Below, piece after piece: positions 32,336 through 41,580 of a stretch of 64,000 nucleotides of DNA (positions are counted from its first letter, which is position 1; the number at the start of each line of letters is the position of its first letter). Under the pieces are notes generated by a model. That model did not search any database, was not told where the DNA came from, and saw only the letters and a list, made by a program, of their open reading frames with translations. A program made the translations under genes and the position numbers. This DNA is from Rhodospirillaceae bacterium (lineage in GTDB: Bacteria > Pseudomonadota > Alphaproteobacteria > Rhodospirillales > JABHCV01), in assembly GCA_018662005.1 (NCBI GenBank), contig JABJHA010000037.1, forward strand, positions 1 through 64,000, read 5' to 3'.

Positions 32336-33478
32336 ATGACCCGACCCCGTAAAATATTTGCCTTTTTGATCCTTACCAGTGCCTTGGCCTGGGTGGGATT
32401 GAGCACCATCTCGAAAGCAGGCAGTGACTCCATCAAACTGGCTTGGCGTGTTGATACAGGCAAGGCGATCAACCAGCCTCCCCTGGTCATTGGCAACCAT
32501 GTGCTGGTCATACCCAAGGGCTTACCCCTGGTCGCCTACGACAAATCCAATGGTGCCGAGAAATGGCAATACGCACCGGCCGAAGGACTTTGGAGCCGCG
32601 CCATGGGGACTGACGGCAAGCGGGTTTTTGTCTGCCTGAAAGGTGGTGATCTGGCTGCCCTTGATGGCAAAGACGGACGTTTGTTGTGGAGGATCAAGCT
32701 CGGCATCAATTGCCAACGCCAACCACATATTTCTGAGGGCAGCCTTTATGTATCAACCGCGCTGGTCGGTCAGGGCATCACCACAGAAACCTACAGCGGT
32801 GCCAAGCTGTTTTCCATCAATCCGGTCGACGGCAAATTAAATTGGGTCTTCACCAGCGAAAATTATCTTCTGCAAACCGCCTTCCAAAAGGCCGGAACCG
32901 TCTATGTTGGTGGAAGTTACATTAATCCAAAAATTGTGGTGGATGAAGGTGGCCCGGCGCGTTTTTACGCCCTGAACAGCCAGACGGGACAGCAAAAATG
33001 GATTTATGAGTCCGATGACGGCTTGCCAAAAGCCTCGTACGCGACCAAAAACCGGCTCGTTTTTGTCGGCTATCAGGATTACATGAACGGATTGGACACC
33101 ACCACTGGCAAATTGGTCTGGCGTCGTGATACCGGCAACTGGGTTCCCTCGGTCATTGGTCAGGGAGACGTGCTCTACTATGGTTCGGCTAACACCAAGG
33201 TCCATGCCTGGAACACCAAAGATGGCAATTCCCGCTGGGAATTTAACATTCCGGGCGGAAACTTCAATTATCTGCTGATCAAACCGGTCATTGCAGACGC
33301 AAAAATGTACTTCTTGAGTCAACGCGGCACGGTCTTTGCCCTTGATCTTGAAGATGGTACGGAGCTTTGGTCTCAACCGACAGGCATGGACTCTCGCACT
33401 GGCCCCAGTATTAGCGGCGACACCCTGTTTATGGGTGACTCATCGGGCACAGTCTACGCTTACAAAATTTTGAAGTAG
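32336..33478 (+). CDS. PQQ-type beta-propeller repeat protein, exported
   Basis: This is a 380-residue secreted protein with a signal peptide (core IFAFLILTSALAWVGL, cleavage near SKAG). The mature part consists of about seven repeated beta-propeller blades with the usual PQQ/BamB-like signature of Ala-Leu-Asp/Asn-x-x-(D/T)G-x-x-x-W (for example LAALDGKDGRLLWRI, FALDLEDGTELWSQ, YALNSQTGQQKWIYE). No catalytic Asp/Glu or paired Cys of true quinoprotein dehydrogenases is obvious, so it may be a structural or binding propeller. The ATG at 32336 has a GGA eight bases upstream, within the tail of the preceding terminator. Its position suggests a partnership with the cytochrome. Confidence 0.85.
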   Translation: MTRPRKIFAFLILTSALAWVGLSTISKAGSDSIKLAWRVDTGKAINQPPLVIGNHVLVIPKGLPLVAYDKSNGAEKWQYAPAEGLWSRAMGTDGKRVFVCLKGGDLAALDGKDGRLLWRIKLGINCQRQPHISEGSLYVSTALVGQGITTETYSGAKLFSINPVDGKLNWVFTSENYLLQTAFQKAGTVYVGGSYINPKIVVDEGGPARFYALNSQTGQQKWIYESDDGLPKASYATKNRLVFVGYQDYMNGLDTTTGKLVWRRDTGNWVPSVIGQGDVLYYGSANTKVHAWNTKDGNSRWEFNIPGGNFNYLLIKPVIADAKMYFLSQRGTVFALDLEDGTELWSQPTGMDSRTGPSISGDTLFMGDSSGTVYAYKILK

Positions 33479-33481
33479 CCT

Positions 33482-33745
33482 TTATTCGTCGGCAGGGCCG
33501 TGTTCATGATCCTCTGTTGCCTCTCCCGTTTCAGGGTCGAACAGGCGATGCAGGTGGACGATCACGTACTTGATGTCAGCTTCATCAACGCGGGCATGTG
33601 ACGCCCCGCGCCAGGCATCCAGCGCATCTTGGTAATTTGGAAAAATCCCGACAACATCAATATTGTCGCAACTGGTGAATTCCAGTTTGAGCGGATCTTC
33701 GACGTGACCGCCGAAAACCAGGTGCAGAAGCGGCTTTTCAGTCAT
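33482..33745 (-). CDS. DUF4170 family small protein
   Basis: This 87-residue soluble protein resembles the alphaproteobacterial DUF4170 family: LHLVFGGHVEDPLKLEF, the central FPNYQDALDAWRGASHARVDEADIKYVIVHLHRLFDP, and an acidic tail (ATEDHEHGPADE). Its function is unknown. It is convergent with the propeller gene (three-base gap) and lies 85 bases downstream of smpB. Confidence 0.8.
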   Translation of the reverse strand: MTEKPLLHLVFGGHVEDPLKLEFTSCDNIDVVGIFPNYQDALDAWRGASHARVDEADIKYVIVHLHRLFDPETGEATEDHEHGPADE

Positions 33746-33830
33746 TCAGGATATTTCCTTAACTAATAATGTGAATGCACCTGAAACATAAGCATGGTCT
33801 GCAGAGTGAACAAGTTGATTGTCGAAGCCC

Positions 33831-34307
33831 TTACCTTTTGTCCCGCATCAATCTTGCCTTGTCGCGCTTCCAGTCACGTTCCTTGATGTCGGCGCGTTTA
33901 TCGTGGTGTTGCTTACCGCGCGCCAGCCCCAAATCAACCTTGGCGATGCCGCGTTCGTTGAAATAAACACCGAGCGCGACAAGTGTCATGCCTTTGCGAT
34001 TTATGGCATTGAGCAGTTTTTCAATCTCGCGGTGGTGCATCAACAGTTTGCGTGGCCGCTTGGGGTCGTGATTGAAGTGCTTGGCCGAGTCGTATTCGGG
34101 GATATAGGCGTTAAACAGATATAACTCGCCATCCTGATCACCGGCAAAAGCCTCGGTAATAGTGGCCCGGCCGGCGCGCAGGGATTTAACCTCGGAGCCC
34201 GCGAGCATGATGCCAGCCTCGAAGTTCTCTTCGATAAAATAATTGTGACGGGCCTTACGGTTCTGGGCGGCGAAATTGACTGCCGTTTTCTTTTTCTTGG
34301 CTGCCAT
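33831..34307 (-). CDS. smpB: SsrA-binding protein SmpB
   Basis: SmpB binds tmRNA and brings it to stalled ribosomes. The 158-residue product has a basic start, then [63 protein letters not shown] and the C-terminal tail with [24 protein letters not shown], which enters the mRNA channel. All are family hallmarks, and the length is typical. It starts ten bases after the dapA stop, so the two are probably co-transcribed. The tmRNA gene itself was not found in the window. Confidence 0.96.
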   Translation of the reverse strand: MAAKKKKTAVNFAAQNRKARHNYFIEENFEAGIMLAGSEVKSLRAGRATITEAFAGDQDGELYLFNAYIPEYDSAKHFNHDPKRPRKLLMHHREIEKLLNAINRKGMTLVALGVYFNERGIAKVDLGLARGKQHHDKRADIKERDWKRDKARLMRDKR

Positions 34308-34317
34308 TAGATTAATT

Positions 34318-35193
34318 TCAGTTTAGCAGGCCGACGTGAACAAGCGCGTCCTTGACCTGCTTCTTGTGAGGTTCGGAAATCTCGCAAATCGGCAATCGCG
34401 CTTCTGATGAGCAAAGACCAAGCAGCTCGCCTGCGTATTTGACAGGACCCGGACTGGATTCACAGAACATGGCGTCGTGCAGGGGCATCAAACGGAACTG
34501 CAACTCCATGGCGGTTTTCAGATCACCTTCGCGCCATGCCCGCTGCATGTCTGAACACAGCCGCGGCGCCACATTGGCACTGACAGAAATACAGCCGACG
34601 CCGCCGCCAATCAGGTGCGCTAATGCGGTCGCGTCTTCCCCAGAAAGTTGACAGAAGCCTTCGCCAAGGGTGTTACGGGTCTGGATTGGTCGCACCAGGT
34701 CACCCGTCGCGTCCTTGACGCCGACAATATTCGGCAATTCGGCCAGCCGAGCCATTGTTTCCATCGTCATATCGACGACGCTACGGCCGGGAATGTTGTA
34801 AATAATGATCGGCAGCTCACAGGCATCGTGAACGGCCTTGAAGTGCTGATATTGCCCCTCGGGTGTCGGCTTGTTGTAATAAGGCATGACAACCAGGGCG
34901 GCATCGGCGCCAGCCTTCTTGGCGTGCACGGCCAACATGATCGCTTCATCCGTTGAATTGGAGCCAGCCCCGGCGATAACCGGCACACGGCCAGCCGCAA
35001 CCTCGATGCACAATTCGGTGACGTGCATGTGTTCTTCATGGCTCAAGGTCGGTGACTCGCCGGTGGTGCCGCAGGGAACGAGACCGTTGGAGCCTTCCTG
35101 GATCTGCCAATCAACGAGTTTTTTAAAGGCAGCCGTATCCACTTTGCCGTTGGCCATTGGTGTCATTAGTGCGGGCATGGATCCCTGAAACAT
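34318..35193 (-). CDS. dapA: 4-hydroxy-tetrahydrodipicolinate synthase
   Basis: DapA condenses pyruvate with aspartate semialdehyde in lysine and diaminopimelate synthesis. The 291-residue TIM barrel has the Schiff-base Lys160 in [10 protein letters not shown], the catalytic Tyr132 in IIYNIPGRS, and Thr44 with Tyr106 of the proton relay (GTTGESPTL and MPYYNKPT). Length is normal. The start has a perfect AGGAGG six bases upstream. It is divergent from the lytic transglycosylase gene and followed by smpB. Confidence 0.96.
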   Translation of the reverse strand: MFQGSMPALMTPMANGKVDTAAFKKLVDWQIQEGSNGLVPCGTTGESPTLSHEEHMHVTELCIEVAAGRVPVIAGAGSNSTDEAIMLAVHAKKAGADAALVVMPYYNKPTPEGQYQHFKAVHDACELPIIIYNIPGRSVVDMTMETMARLAELPNIVGVKDATGDLVRPIQTRNTLGEGFCQLSGEDATALAHLIGGGVGCISVSANVAPRLCSDMQRAWREGDLKTAMELQFRLMPLHDAMFCESSPGPVKYAGELLGLCSSEARLPICEISEPHKKQVKDALVHVGLLN

Positions 35194-35360
35194 GGCTACC
35201 TCCTAAAGTCTCGAATAACAAGGCGCGCACAATAGCCCTAGCACCACTGGGGAGCAAGTACGCTTATGTAATGGTACAACTTGCTATAGCTCCCTGCCCC
35301 ATCGTAGAGTTTCTTTAATCTTTAGAAGACTATAGTGTCGTCGAAACAGGAGCATGACCG

Positions 35361-37349
35361 ATGCGGCCAGGCCGCTTCATTTTTACTTTGCTGATCTTCG
35401 CCATCGTCGCCATCGATGCGCCCGCCTTAAGTCATGCGGACAGCACTGGTCTTGGCCAGAATGATGAAAAAAACCTCAAGGCAGCGCTAGGTGCCGCCTC
35501 GAAGAACCAATGGAAGAACGCGCGCGCCTTTGCAAAACGATTAAAGGACCCGCTGACAAAAAAAATCGTCCATTATTTCGATCTTGAGCGCCGCGAAACA
35601 AAGGCCTCATTTAAGGATATTGCTTCATTTATCGACGAAAACCCGCATTGGCCTTCCTACAAGACACTTCGTAAACGTGCCGAAGCAGCCATGCGAGACG
35701 ACTTATACCATACGCGTATTCTTCAATGGTTTGATGGCCATGATCCGGTCAGTACCGATGGCTGGGTACAGTACGGCCGTGCTCTTTTGGCATCAGGCGA
35801 AAAGGAAAAAGCCAGGCAGGTTATTCGCGACACCTGGATCAACAGAAATTTTGCCAAACGCCCGGAAAAGATTTTTTACAAGCGATACCGCAGGTACTTA
35901 AGTGCTGAAGATCACGTCAAACGTCTTGATCGCCTACTTTGGGAAGGGCGCAACTGGCCGGTCAGGCGCATGTTGTGGAAGGTCAAACCGGGTATCAAGG
36001 CACTCGCCGAAGCGCGCCTGATGTTGCGCCACCGTTTCGGAAACGTCGATACGGCCATCAAAAAGGTTCCCGAAGAATTGCTCGACGATCCGGGCCTGAT
36101 CTATGAACGTCTGCGCTGGCGGCGCCGTAAAGGCCGCTATGAGCAATCGTTAGAACTGCTGATGCCGCCGCCAGACAATCTTGTTCGACCTGAAAAGTGG
36201 TGGCAGGAACGGGCCTACCTGGCCAGGATGGCTCTGCAAAAAGGCCATATCACGGATGCTTACCGACTGGTCAATGATCACAAGCTAAAAGAAGGCTCCG
36301 GTTTTGCAGATGCTGAATGGCTGGCTGGCTGGATAGCGCTTCGCTTTATGAAAGAGCCTAAAACCGCCTTCACCCATTTCCAGACCATGTATCAGTACGT
36401 CAACTTTCCCATCAGCCGGGCCAGAGGCGCCTATTGGACCGGCCGCGCTGCAATGGCCATGGGCAATGATGAGGCGGCAAAGATGTGGTTCCATATCGCA
36501 GCCGAACACCCGACTGCCTATTATGGCCAGTTAGCCGCCGCCCGTTTAAGTGTCGGCCATGGACTTTTGTTGCCCGTGCAACTGGATGCTGATGCCGATG
36601 AAAGTAAGGAATTTCAGGACCTGGATCTGGTGCGGGTCATAAAAATTCTCGACGGGATTGGCGAGAAAGAACGCCTGAAACCCTTCCTTTTGGCCCTCAA
36701 CAGTTACAAGGATACACCAGGCTGGCACGCCTTAAGCGCCGGGTTGGCAGGTCTTCATGGAAGGCCTGATGTCGGTATATCCATCGCCAAAAAATCAAGC
36801 CGTCAGGGTACGGAACTGATTGATGCGGGGTATCCCCGGGTTGAGCCGCCGAAGCTAAGAACGCGATCATCAAAATACGCTCTTGAGACACCTCTTGTCC
36901 TGGCGATGATCCGTCAGGAAAGCGCCTTCTTCGTTGGCGCTAAAAGTCACGCCAACGCTCGTGGGTTGATGCAAGTTTTGCCGCGCACCGCAAAGAAAGT
37001 CGCTCGCAGCCTAAAAATAAACTATTCAAAAAGCAGACTGACCAGCGACCCGGCCTATAACATGACCATTGGTCAAACTTACCTTGCCGGTTTGATTGAT
37101 GAATTCAATGGTTCCTACGTATTGGCGCTGGCCGGTTATAACGCCGGTCCCGGCAGGGCCCGAAAATGGGAAAGACAAAACGGCAATCCCCGTGAAAGAA
37201 CGATAGACACCATTGACTGGATTGAAATGATACCCTTTAACGAAACCCGAAATTACGTTCAGCGGGTTCTTGAGAACCTGCAAATTTACCGGCTTAAACT
37301 GGCCGATACGGAAGTCGCCGAATCCCTGGACCAGGATCTGGTTCGTTAA
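35361..37349 (+). CDS. slt: Soluble lytic murein transglycosylase (Slt70-like)
   Basis: This exported enzyme cleaves peptidoglycan glycan strands. The 662-residue product has a signal peptide (core FTLLIFAIVAIDAPALSHA) and a long helical superhelix (U and L domains, about 40-490). The C-terminal lysozyme-like domain has the catalytic Glu520 in MIRQESAFF, then SHANARGLMQVLPRTAKKVA, and later LALAGYNAGPGRARKW. The ATG has AGGAG eight bases upstream. It is divergent from dapA, an arrangement frequent in the class. The HAD gene follows 31 bases later. Confidence 0.95.
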   Translation: MRPGRFIFTLLIFAIVAIDAPALSHADSTGLGQNDEKNLKAALGAASKNQWKNARAFAKRLKDPLTKKIVHYFDLERRETKASFKDIASFIDENPHWPSYKTLRKRAEAAMRDDLYHTRILQWFDGHDPVSTDGWVQYGRALLASGEKEKARQVIRDTWINRNFAKRPEKIFYKRYRRYLSAEDHVKRLDRLLWEGRNWPVRRMLWKVKPGIKALAEARLMLRHRFGNVDTAIKKVPEELLDDPGLIYERLRWRRRKGRYEQSLELLMPPPDNLVRPEKWWQERAYLARMALQKGHITDAYRLVNDHKLKEGSGFADAEWLAGWIALRFMKEPKTAFTHFQTMYQYVNFPISRARGAYWTGRAAMAMGNDEAAKMWFHIAAEHPTAYYGQLAAARLSVGHGLLLPVQLDADADESKEFQDLDLVRVIKILDGIGEKERLKPFLLALNSYKDTPGWHALSAGLAGLHGRPDVGISIAKKSSRQGTELIDAGYPRVEPPKLRTRSSKYALETPLVLAMIRQESAFFVGAKSHANARGLMQVLPRTAKKVARSLKINYSKSRLTSDPAYNMTIGQTYLAGLIDEFNGSYVLALAGYNAGPGRARKWERQNGNPRERTIDTIDWIEMIPFNETRNYVQRVLENLQIYRLKLADTEVAESLDQDLVR

Positions 37350-37380
37350 GGTCACTCCTCCCGTCAAAATAATTAGGAAA

Positions 37381-38064
37381 ATGATGATGATGCAAGATAT
37401 CGATGCCTGTGTATTTGACGCCTACGGAACCTTGTTCGATGTCGCCGCCGCTGCGGCCCATTGCCGGGATGATCTTGGTGACAAGGCCGATTCCTTAAGC
37501 GCCATCTGGCGTACAAAACAACTGGAATACACCTGGCTTCGCAGCCTGATGGGTGAATATATCGATTTTTGGCAGGTCACAAGCGACGGCCTGGATTACG
37601 CGCTGGAAACACTGGGGCTGGATGGTGATGAAGCGCTGCGTGAGAAATTACAAAGCCTGTACATGAAACTGGATTGCTATCCAGAAGTTCCGGCCATGTT
37701 GAAAGCCCTTAACGGGGGCGGACTGAAATGCGCCATTCTATCAAACGGATCGCCAAAAATGCTGGCATCCGCCGTCGAAAATGCGGGAATTTCTGATGAT
37801 CTGGTCGACAACTATTCAGTCGATCAACTGGGTATCTACAAGCCAACCCCCAAGGTGTACCAGATGGCCGTCGATGGACTGAATGTGCCCAAGGAAAGAA
37901 TTTGTTTCATGTCGTCCAATGCCTGGGACGCCGCCGCCGCGGCTAATTTCGGTTTCCGGGTGGTCTGGGTCAATCGCTTCGGTCAAAAAAAGGAACGCCT
38001 TCCCGGTACGCCCGAACATGAAATTTCGACATTAAGCGACCTGCCGCCGCTGCTGGGACTGTAA
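37381..38064 (+). CDS. Haloacid dehalogenase type II-like HAD hydrolase
   Basis: This HAD-superfamily hydrolase has about 225-228 residues and is closest to the L-2-haloacid dehalogenase group. The nucleophile Asp is in CVFDAYGTLFD, followed by a helical cap with WRTKQLEYTWLRSLMGEYIDFW. SNGSPKML gives the second motif and LGIYKPTPKVY the third with Lys. The type II dehalogenase signature is MSSNAWDAAAAANFGF. A natural substrate other than haloacids is quite possible. Four in-frame ATG codons stand in a row (37381-37392) behind an AGGA, which fits the second or third best. Threonine dehydratase starts directly after its stop. Confidence 0.88.
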   Translation: MMMMQDIDACVFDAYGTLFDVAAAAAHCRDDLGDKADSLSAIWRTKQLEYTWLRSLMGEYIDFWQVTSDGLDYALETLGLDGDEALREKLQSLYMKLDCYPEVPAMLKALNGGGLKCAILSNGSPKMLASAVENAGISDDLVDNYSVDQLGIYKPTPKVYQMAVDGLNVPKERICFMSSNAWDAAAAANFGFRVVWVNRFGQKKERLPGTPEHEISTLSDLPPLLGL

Positions 38065-39045
38065 ATGTTGGATACGCTTCCTAACGCCACTGATGTGCGT
38101 AGCGCCGCCTTGCGCATCGAAGGCAAAGCCTACAAGACGCCGCTGCTCGAAGTCCCACTGTTGAATGAACACCTCGGTTTTCGTCTGCTGGTCAAACCCG
38201 AAACCCTGCAACGGACCGGTTCGTTCAAATTCCGCGGAGCCTATAACCGCATATCGCGTATTCCCGAAGATCAGCAGCAAGGCGGCGTTGTTGCTTTTTC
38301 ATCAGGCAATCATGCTCAGGGTGTCGCTGCAGCAGCCCAAATACATGACCTTCCGGCACTTATTGTCATGCCCAGCGATACCCCGGAAATAAAAATCGCC
38401 AATACCCGTGCCTACGGTGCAGAGATCGTTTTTTATGACCGTTTCGGCGAGGACCGCGAGGCAATAGCCGAAAAACTGGTCGCGGAGAAAAAAGCAACAC
38501 TCGTTCGCCCCTTTGATGACCCGATGATTATCGCCGGACAAGGAACTGTTGGCCTGGAAATGGCGCAACAGGCACGGGCCCTGGACACCACACTGGACGC
38601 CGTATTAAGCCCGTGTGGCGGTGGTGGCCTGGTAGGTGGATCAGCACTTGCGCTTGCTTCTGAAAGCCCGCAAACGGAAGTCTACGCGGTCGAGCCTGAG
38701 GACTTCGATGACACGGCCCGCTCGATGGTCGCCGGAGAACGCCTGAGTATTGAACCCGGAGCAACATCCTTTTGTGACGCCCTGCTGTCGCCTGAACCGG
38801 GCAGATTAACATTGCAAATCAACAGCCGGCTTTTGTCAGGAGGGTTAACGGTCAGTGACAAGGCCGTCACCCAGGCCATGCAGATTGCCTTCAGGTATCT
38901 GAAACTTGTCGTAGAACCGGGGGGTGCGGTGGCTTTGGCTGCCCTGCTTTCAGGTCAGTACGACGGACGCGGTAAAACCGTCGGCATTATTCTATCGGGT
39001 GGAAATGTTGATGAAGAAGTTTTCCGAAAAGCGCTCGAAACCTAA
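38065..39045 (+). CDS. Threonine/serine dehydratase (PLP-dependent, no ACT domain)
   Basis: This deaminates threonine or serine to the 2-oxo acid. The 326-residue fold-type II PLP enzyme has the PLP lysine in GSFKFRGAYNRI, the asparagine loop FSSGNHAQGVA, the phosphate loop CGGGGLVGG and the closing LSGGNVD. It lacks the C-terminal regulatory ACT domain of biosynthetic IlvA, so it resembles the catabolic or racemase-like group. It begins with the base after the HAD gene's stop. The last three bases overlap the convergent bactofilin gene. Confidence 0.92.
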   Translation: MLDTLPNATDVRSAALRIEGKAYKTPLLEVPLLNEHLGFRLLVKPETLQRTGSFKFRGAYNRISRIPEDQQQGGVVAFSSGNHAQGVAAAAQIHDLPALIVMPSDTPEIKIANTRAYGAEIVFYDRFGEDREAIAEKLVAEKKATLVRPFDDPMIIAGQGTVGLEMAQQARALDTTLDAVLSPCGGGGLVGGSALALASESPQTEVYAVEPEDFDDTARSMVAGERLSIEPGATSFCDALLSPEPGRLTLQINSRLLSGGLTVSDKAVTQAMQIAFRYLKLVVEPGGAVALAALLSGQYDGRGKTVGIILSGGNVDEEVFRKALET

Positions 39046-39518
39046 CTTCCGGTAGCCGTCTTCTTGTCGTCGGTTGCCAGCGCTGCAGGGGCAGGCTTGC
39101 CTTCAACAAGATTGATCTTTGCACTGTCGGCCAATTGCGATCCCGTCATGCGTTTGCTCAACCCTTCAAGGAAGGCACCGGTTTCAATGGACAGGTCTTC
39201 ATGCAGAATATCGCCAATTACGTGGGCCGTCTTGGCCAAAATCACCGAACGGGCCTTGATTTGGCCACTCACATTGCCATGGACGCGCACGTTATCGGCA
39301 AAAATCTCGCCTTTAATGTTGGCGGTCTTGCCAATGAGCAGCGTCTTGGTGCGGATATCACCAACGATGGTGCCATCAACCTGAATTTCACCATCGCTGT
39401 TCAGATCGCCGGTCATTTTCAAATCACCGCTGATGATGGACGGAACGGACGGTTTCACAGGTAGCGCCTGTTTTGGGTCGCCTGGCTTTGGTGCGTTTTT
39501 GTTATTCCTGGAAAACAT
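39042..39518 (-). CDS. Bactofilin (polymer-forming cytoskeletal protein)
   Basis: Bactofilins form filaments that organise local cell-wall synthesis, stalks or magnetosomes. The 158-residue product has a short Pro/Lys-rich leader and the central beta-helix of repeated strands (SIISGDLKMTGDLNSDGEIQVDGTIVGDIRTKTLLIGKTANIKGEIFADNVRVHGNVSGQI). The tail is disordered and basic-to-acidic. Length is typical. Its start overlaps the M23 peptidase gene by 17 bases, so the pair is translationally coupled, an association seen widely in Proteobacteria. Confidence 0.94.
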   Translation of the reverse strand: MFSRNNKNAPKPGDPKQALPVKPSVPSIISGDLKMTGDLNSDGEIQVDGTIVGDIRTKTLLIGKTANIKGEIFADNVRVHGNVSGQIKARSVILAKTAHVIGDILHEDLSIETGAFLEGLSKRMTGSQLADSAKINLVEGKPAPAALATDDKKTATGS

Positions 39519-40803
39519 ATCGTCCGGCCTTAAAAAATTTCAACGGGTTCATACTTCTGCCCTTGAAGATAACTTCATAATGAAGATGAGCACCGGTACT
39601 GCGTCCGGTTGAACCAAGCAGTCCAACCTTATCACGGAAATTGACCTGCTGTCCCTTTTTGACAAGAATTTTATTCAAATGACCAAAACGGGTTTTCAAT
39701 CCGGCGCCATGGTCGATTTCGATCATCTTTCCGAATTTGCCATTCCAGCCGGCGAACTTGACCACACCGGGTGCGGCCACATAAACCGGTGACTTGAACG
39801 GTGAACCCATGTCCAGACCGTAATGAGCGGCCCATTTCTTGTTGATCGGATCGCGACGCTTGCCGAACGAACTGGTCACCCGGTAGGACGTCAGCGGCGG
39901 CGCCATGGGCAGTCTGCGCATGATGTCCTGCAGTCCCTCACTTTGCTGCAAATGCTGCTCCAGATCGGTCAATCCGGCCTTTAGCTTGCTTGCGGATTTA
40001 CCATCCGGTGTGGCGGCGATGAAGGGTCCACCCTGGCCTTTGGGTAATGATTTGTTGGCTCGCACCAGTTTTTCAACGTCAAGCCCCGCCATTTCCACGA
40101 CCCGTTCCATGGAATCGTTCAGGTTAATGGTCCGTTCAGTCAATTGCTGGACAGCACCTTGCTCGGTGGTCTCCAGATCCGACAGACGGGTATCAAGCTC
40201 TTTGATTTGGCGGCGCATACGGGTGCCATTAAACAGCGCGTCATTGCGTTCGCTTAAGGCAATCTGCAAATCAGACTCGACAGTTTCAAGATTATCCTTA
40301 AGAGCAAAATTTCGGCTGTTTAAAGAACGTAAATCGTTTTCGTTAACAGCCAGCTTTTCCCGCAAAGCCTGACGGACGGCGAGGACGCTTTCGCGTTCCT
40401 GTTCGGTGGTCTTAAGCTGGCTTGAGACGGTTTTCAGATTTTGCTGTAACGAGGCGTTTTTTTCGACCAGTTCCAGCATCATCGAATGATTGGATTCAAG
40501 ATCGCCTGTGATCGTCGAGAATTTACGCTGATATGCAGATACCTGTGAGAGCAGGCTACGGTAGGCCAAACGGGCGTTGGCGACCTGATTGTCCTTGTTG
40601 TCCAGGAACTGGCCGTAAAATACATAACTGACCGAAGCAAATGCAGACCAGCCAACCAACGCCAGCACAGCCGCAAAAGCGGTCAATTGTAGATGCTTTG
40701 AAAGCACCAGATAGGAAACCCGGCCTTCGCTTCGGAGCATCAGTTGACGCTCAGGGAACCAGCGGTCCAAAGCCCTGGAAATTTTACCTTCTTGAATCGG
40801 CAC
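39502..40803 (-). CDS. Membrane-anchored M23 (LytM) peptidoglycan endopeptidase
   Basis: This zinc endopeptidase or LytM regulator acts in the periplasm. The 433-residue protein has one membrane helix (about 38-62), a long coiled coil (about 75-210), a linker, and an M23 domain. The domain's zinc motifs are HYGLDMG and HLHYEV, with GHLNKI between, so metal and catalytic residues are complete and activity is expected. Gene coupling with bactofilin suggests the filament places this enzyme. The start is a GTG with a poor ribosome site; an internal ATG about 20 codons later is possible. Confidence 0.92.
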   Translation of the reverse strand: MPIQEGKISRALDRWFPERQLMLRSEGRVSYLVLSKHLQLTAFAAVLALVGWSAFASVSYVFYGQFLDNKDNQVANARLAYRSLLSQVSAYQRKFSTITGDLESNHSMMLELVEKNASLQQNLKTVSSQLKTTEQERESVLAVRQALREKLAVNENDLRSLNSRNFALKDNLETVESDLQIALSERNDALFNGTRMRRQIKELDTRLSDLETTEQGAVQQLTERTINLNDSMERVVEMAGLDVEKLVRANKSLPKGQGGPFIAATPDGKSASKLKAGLTDLEQHLQQSEGLQDIMRRLPMAPPLTSYRVTSSFGKRRDPINKKWAAHYGLDMGSPFKSPVYVAAPGVVKFAGWNGKFGKMIEIDHGAGLKTRFGHLNKILVKKGQQVNFRDKVGLLGSTGRSTGAHLHYEVIFKGRSMNPLKFFKAGRYVFQE

Positions 40804-41060
40804 GTGTTAAGTAGCCCCTGCTATCAATCCCGCTTTTAGAAACAACCCCTGCTTCTTTAGCACTTTCGTAAATGAGAAAATATCGGCTGCCGGAGCAACA
40901 TGCAAGCCCAATTGACCTAAGTCTCTGGATTAAAACAAAATACCACCCAAAATTGACCGTCAAAAGATTAATTTTCCTGATTTCGGCGGTGCCCAATGAG
41001 GTTTAAGGTGGATCAGTGATTCTTGAACCGTTCACGAATCCGTTTTTAGAGCGCTAAAAA

Positions 41061-41576
41061 ATGAACAGTAACATACCGGAAACAAAGCATTTCCAGGCAT
41101 TATCGGATCCGGCGGTCCTGCTGGCGACGTGGTTCGGTTCAGGTTTGTTGCCAATGATACCGGGAACATGGGGTTCACTGGCCGCCCTGCCCTTTGCCTG
41201 GGCCCTGCATATAACGTTTGGTTGGGCTGGATTGGCCCTTGCGACGATTGTCGCCTTTGTGATCGGGATTTGGGCCTCAAACGGATACGTCACGCGCCTG
41301 GGCGGTGATGATCCGGGGCCTGTCGTCATTGATGAAGTCGCCGGACAGTGGCTAACACTGGTTCCGGCAGCCTATCTGGCTCCTTCAACCCCTGATCTGA
41401 TCACCTATCTGATCGCATTCATATTGTTTCGCATTGCCGATATCTTCAAACCATGGCCAGCCTCGTGGGCAGACAGAACCATCCATGGCGGTTTGGGCAT
41501 CATGCTCGATGACATCATTGCCGCCATTTATTCCGGTCTGTGCCTAACCGTTTACATTCAATATTTGGGAAATTGA
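41061..41576 (+). CDS. pgpA: Phosphatidylglycerophosphatase A
   Basis: PgpA dephosphorylates phosphatidylglycerophosphate to phosphatidylglycerol in the inner membrane. The 171-residue product has the family start LATWFGSGLLPMIPGTWGSLAALPFAW and the motif DDPGPVVIDEVAGQWLTL. IADIFKPWPASWADRTIHGGLGIMLDDIIAAIYSG contains the acidic metal-binding residues. There are three or four hydrophobic helices. It lies four bases ahead of pncC and is divergent from the M23 peptidase gene. Confidence 0.95.
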   Translation: MNSNIPETKHFQALSDPAVLLATWFGSGLLPMIPGTWGSLAALPFAWALHITFGWAGLALATIVAFVIGIWASNGYVTRLGGDDPGPVVIDEVAGQWLTLVPAAYLAPSTPDLITYLIAFILFRIADIFKPWPASWADRTIHGGLGIMLDDIIAAIYSGLCLTVYIQYLGN

Positions 41577-41580
41577 GCAG

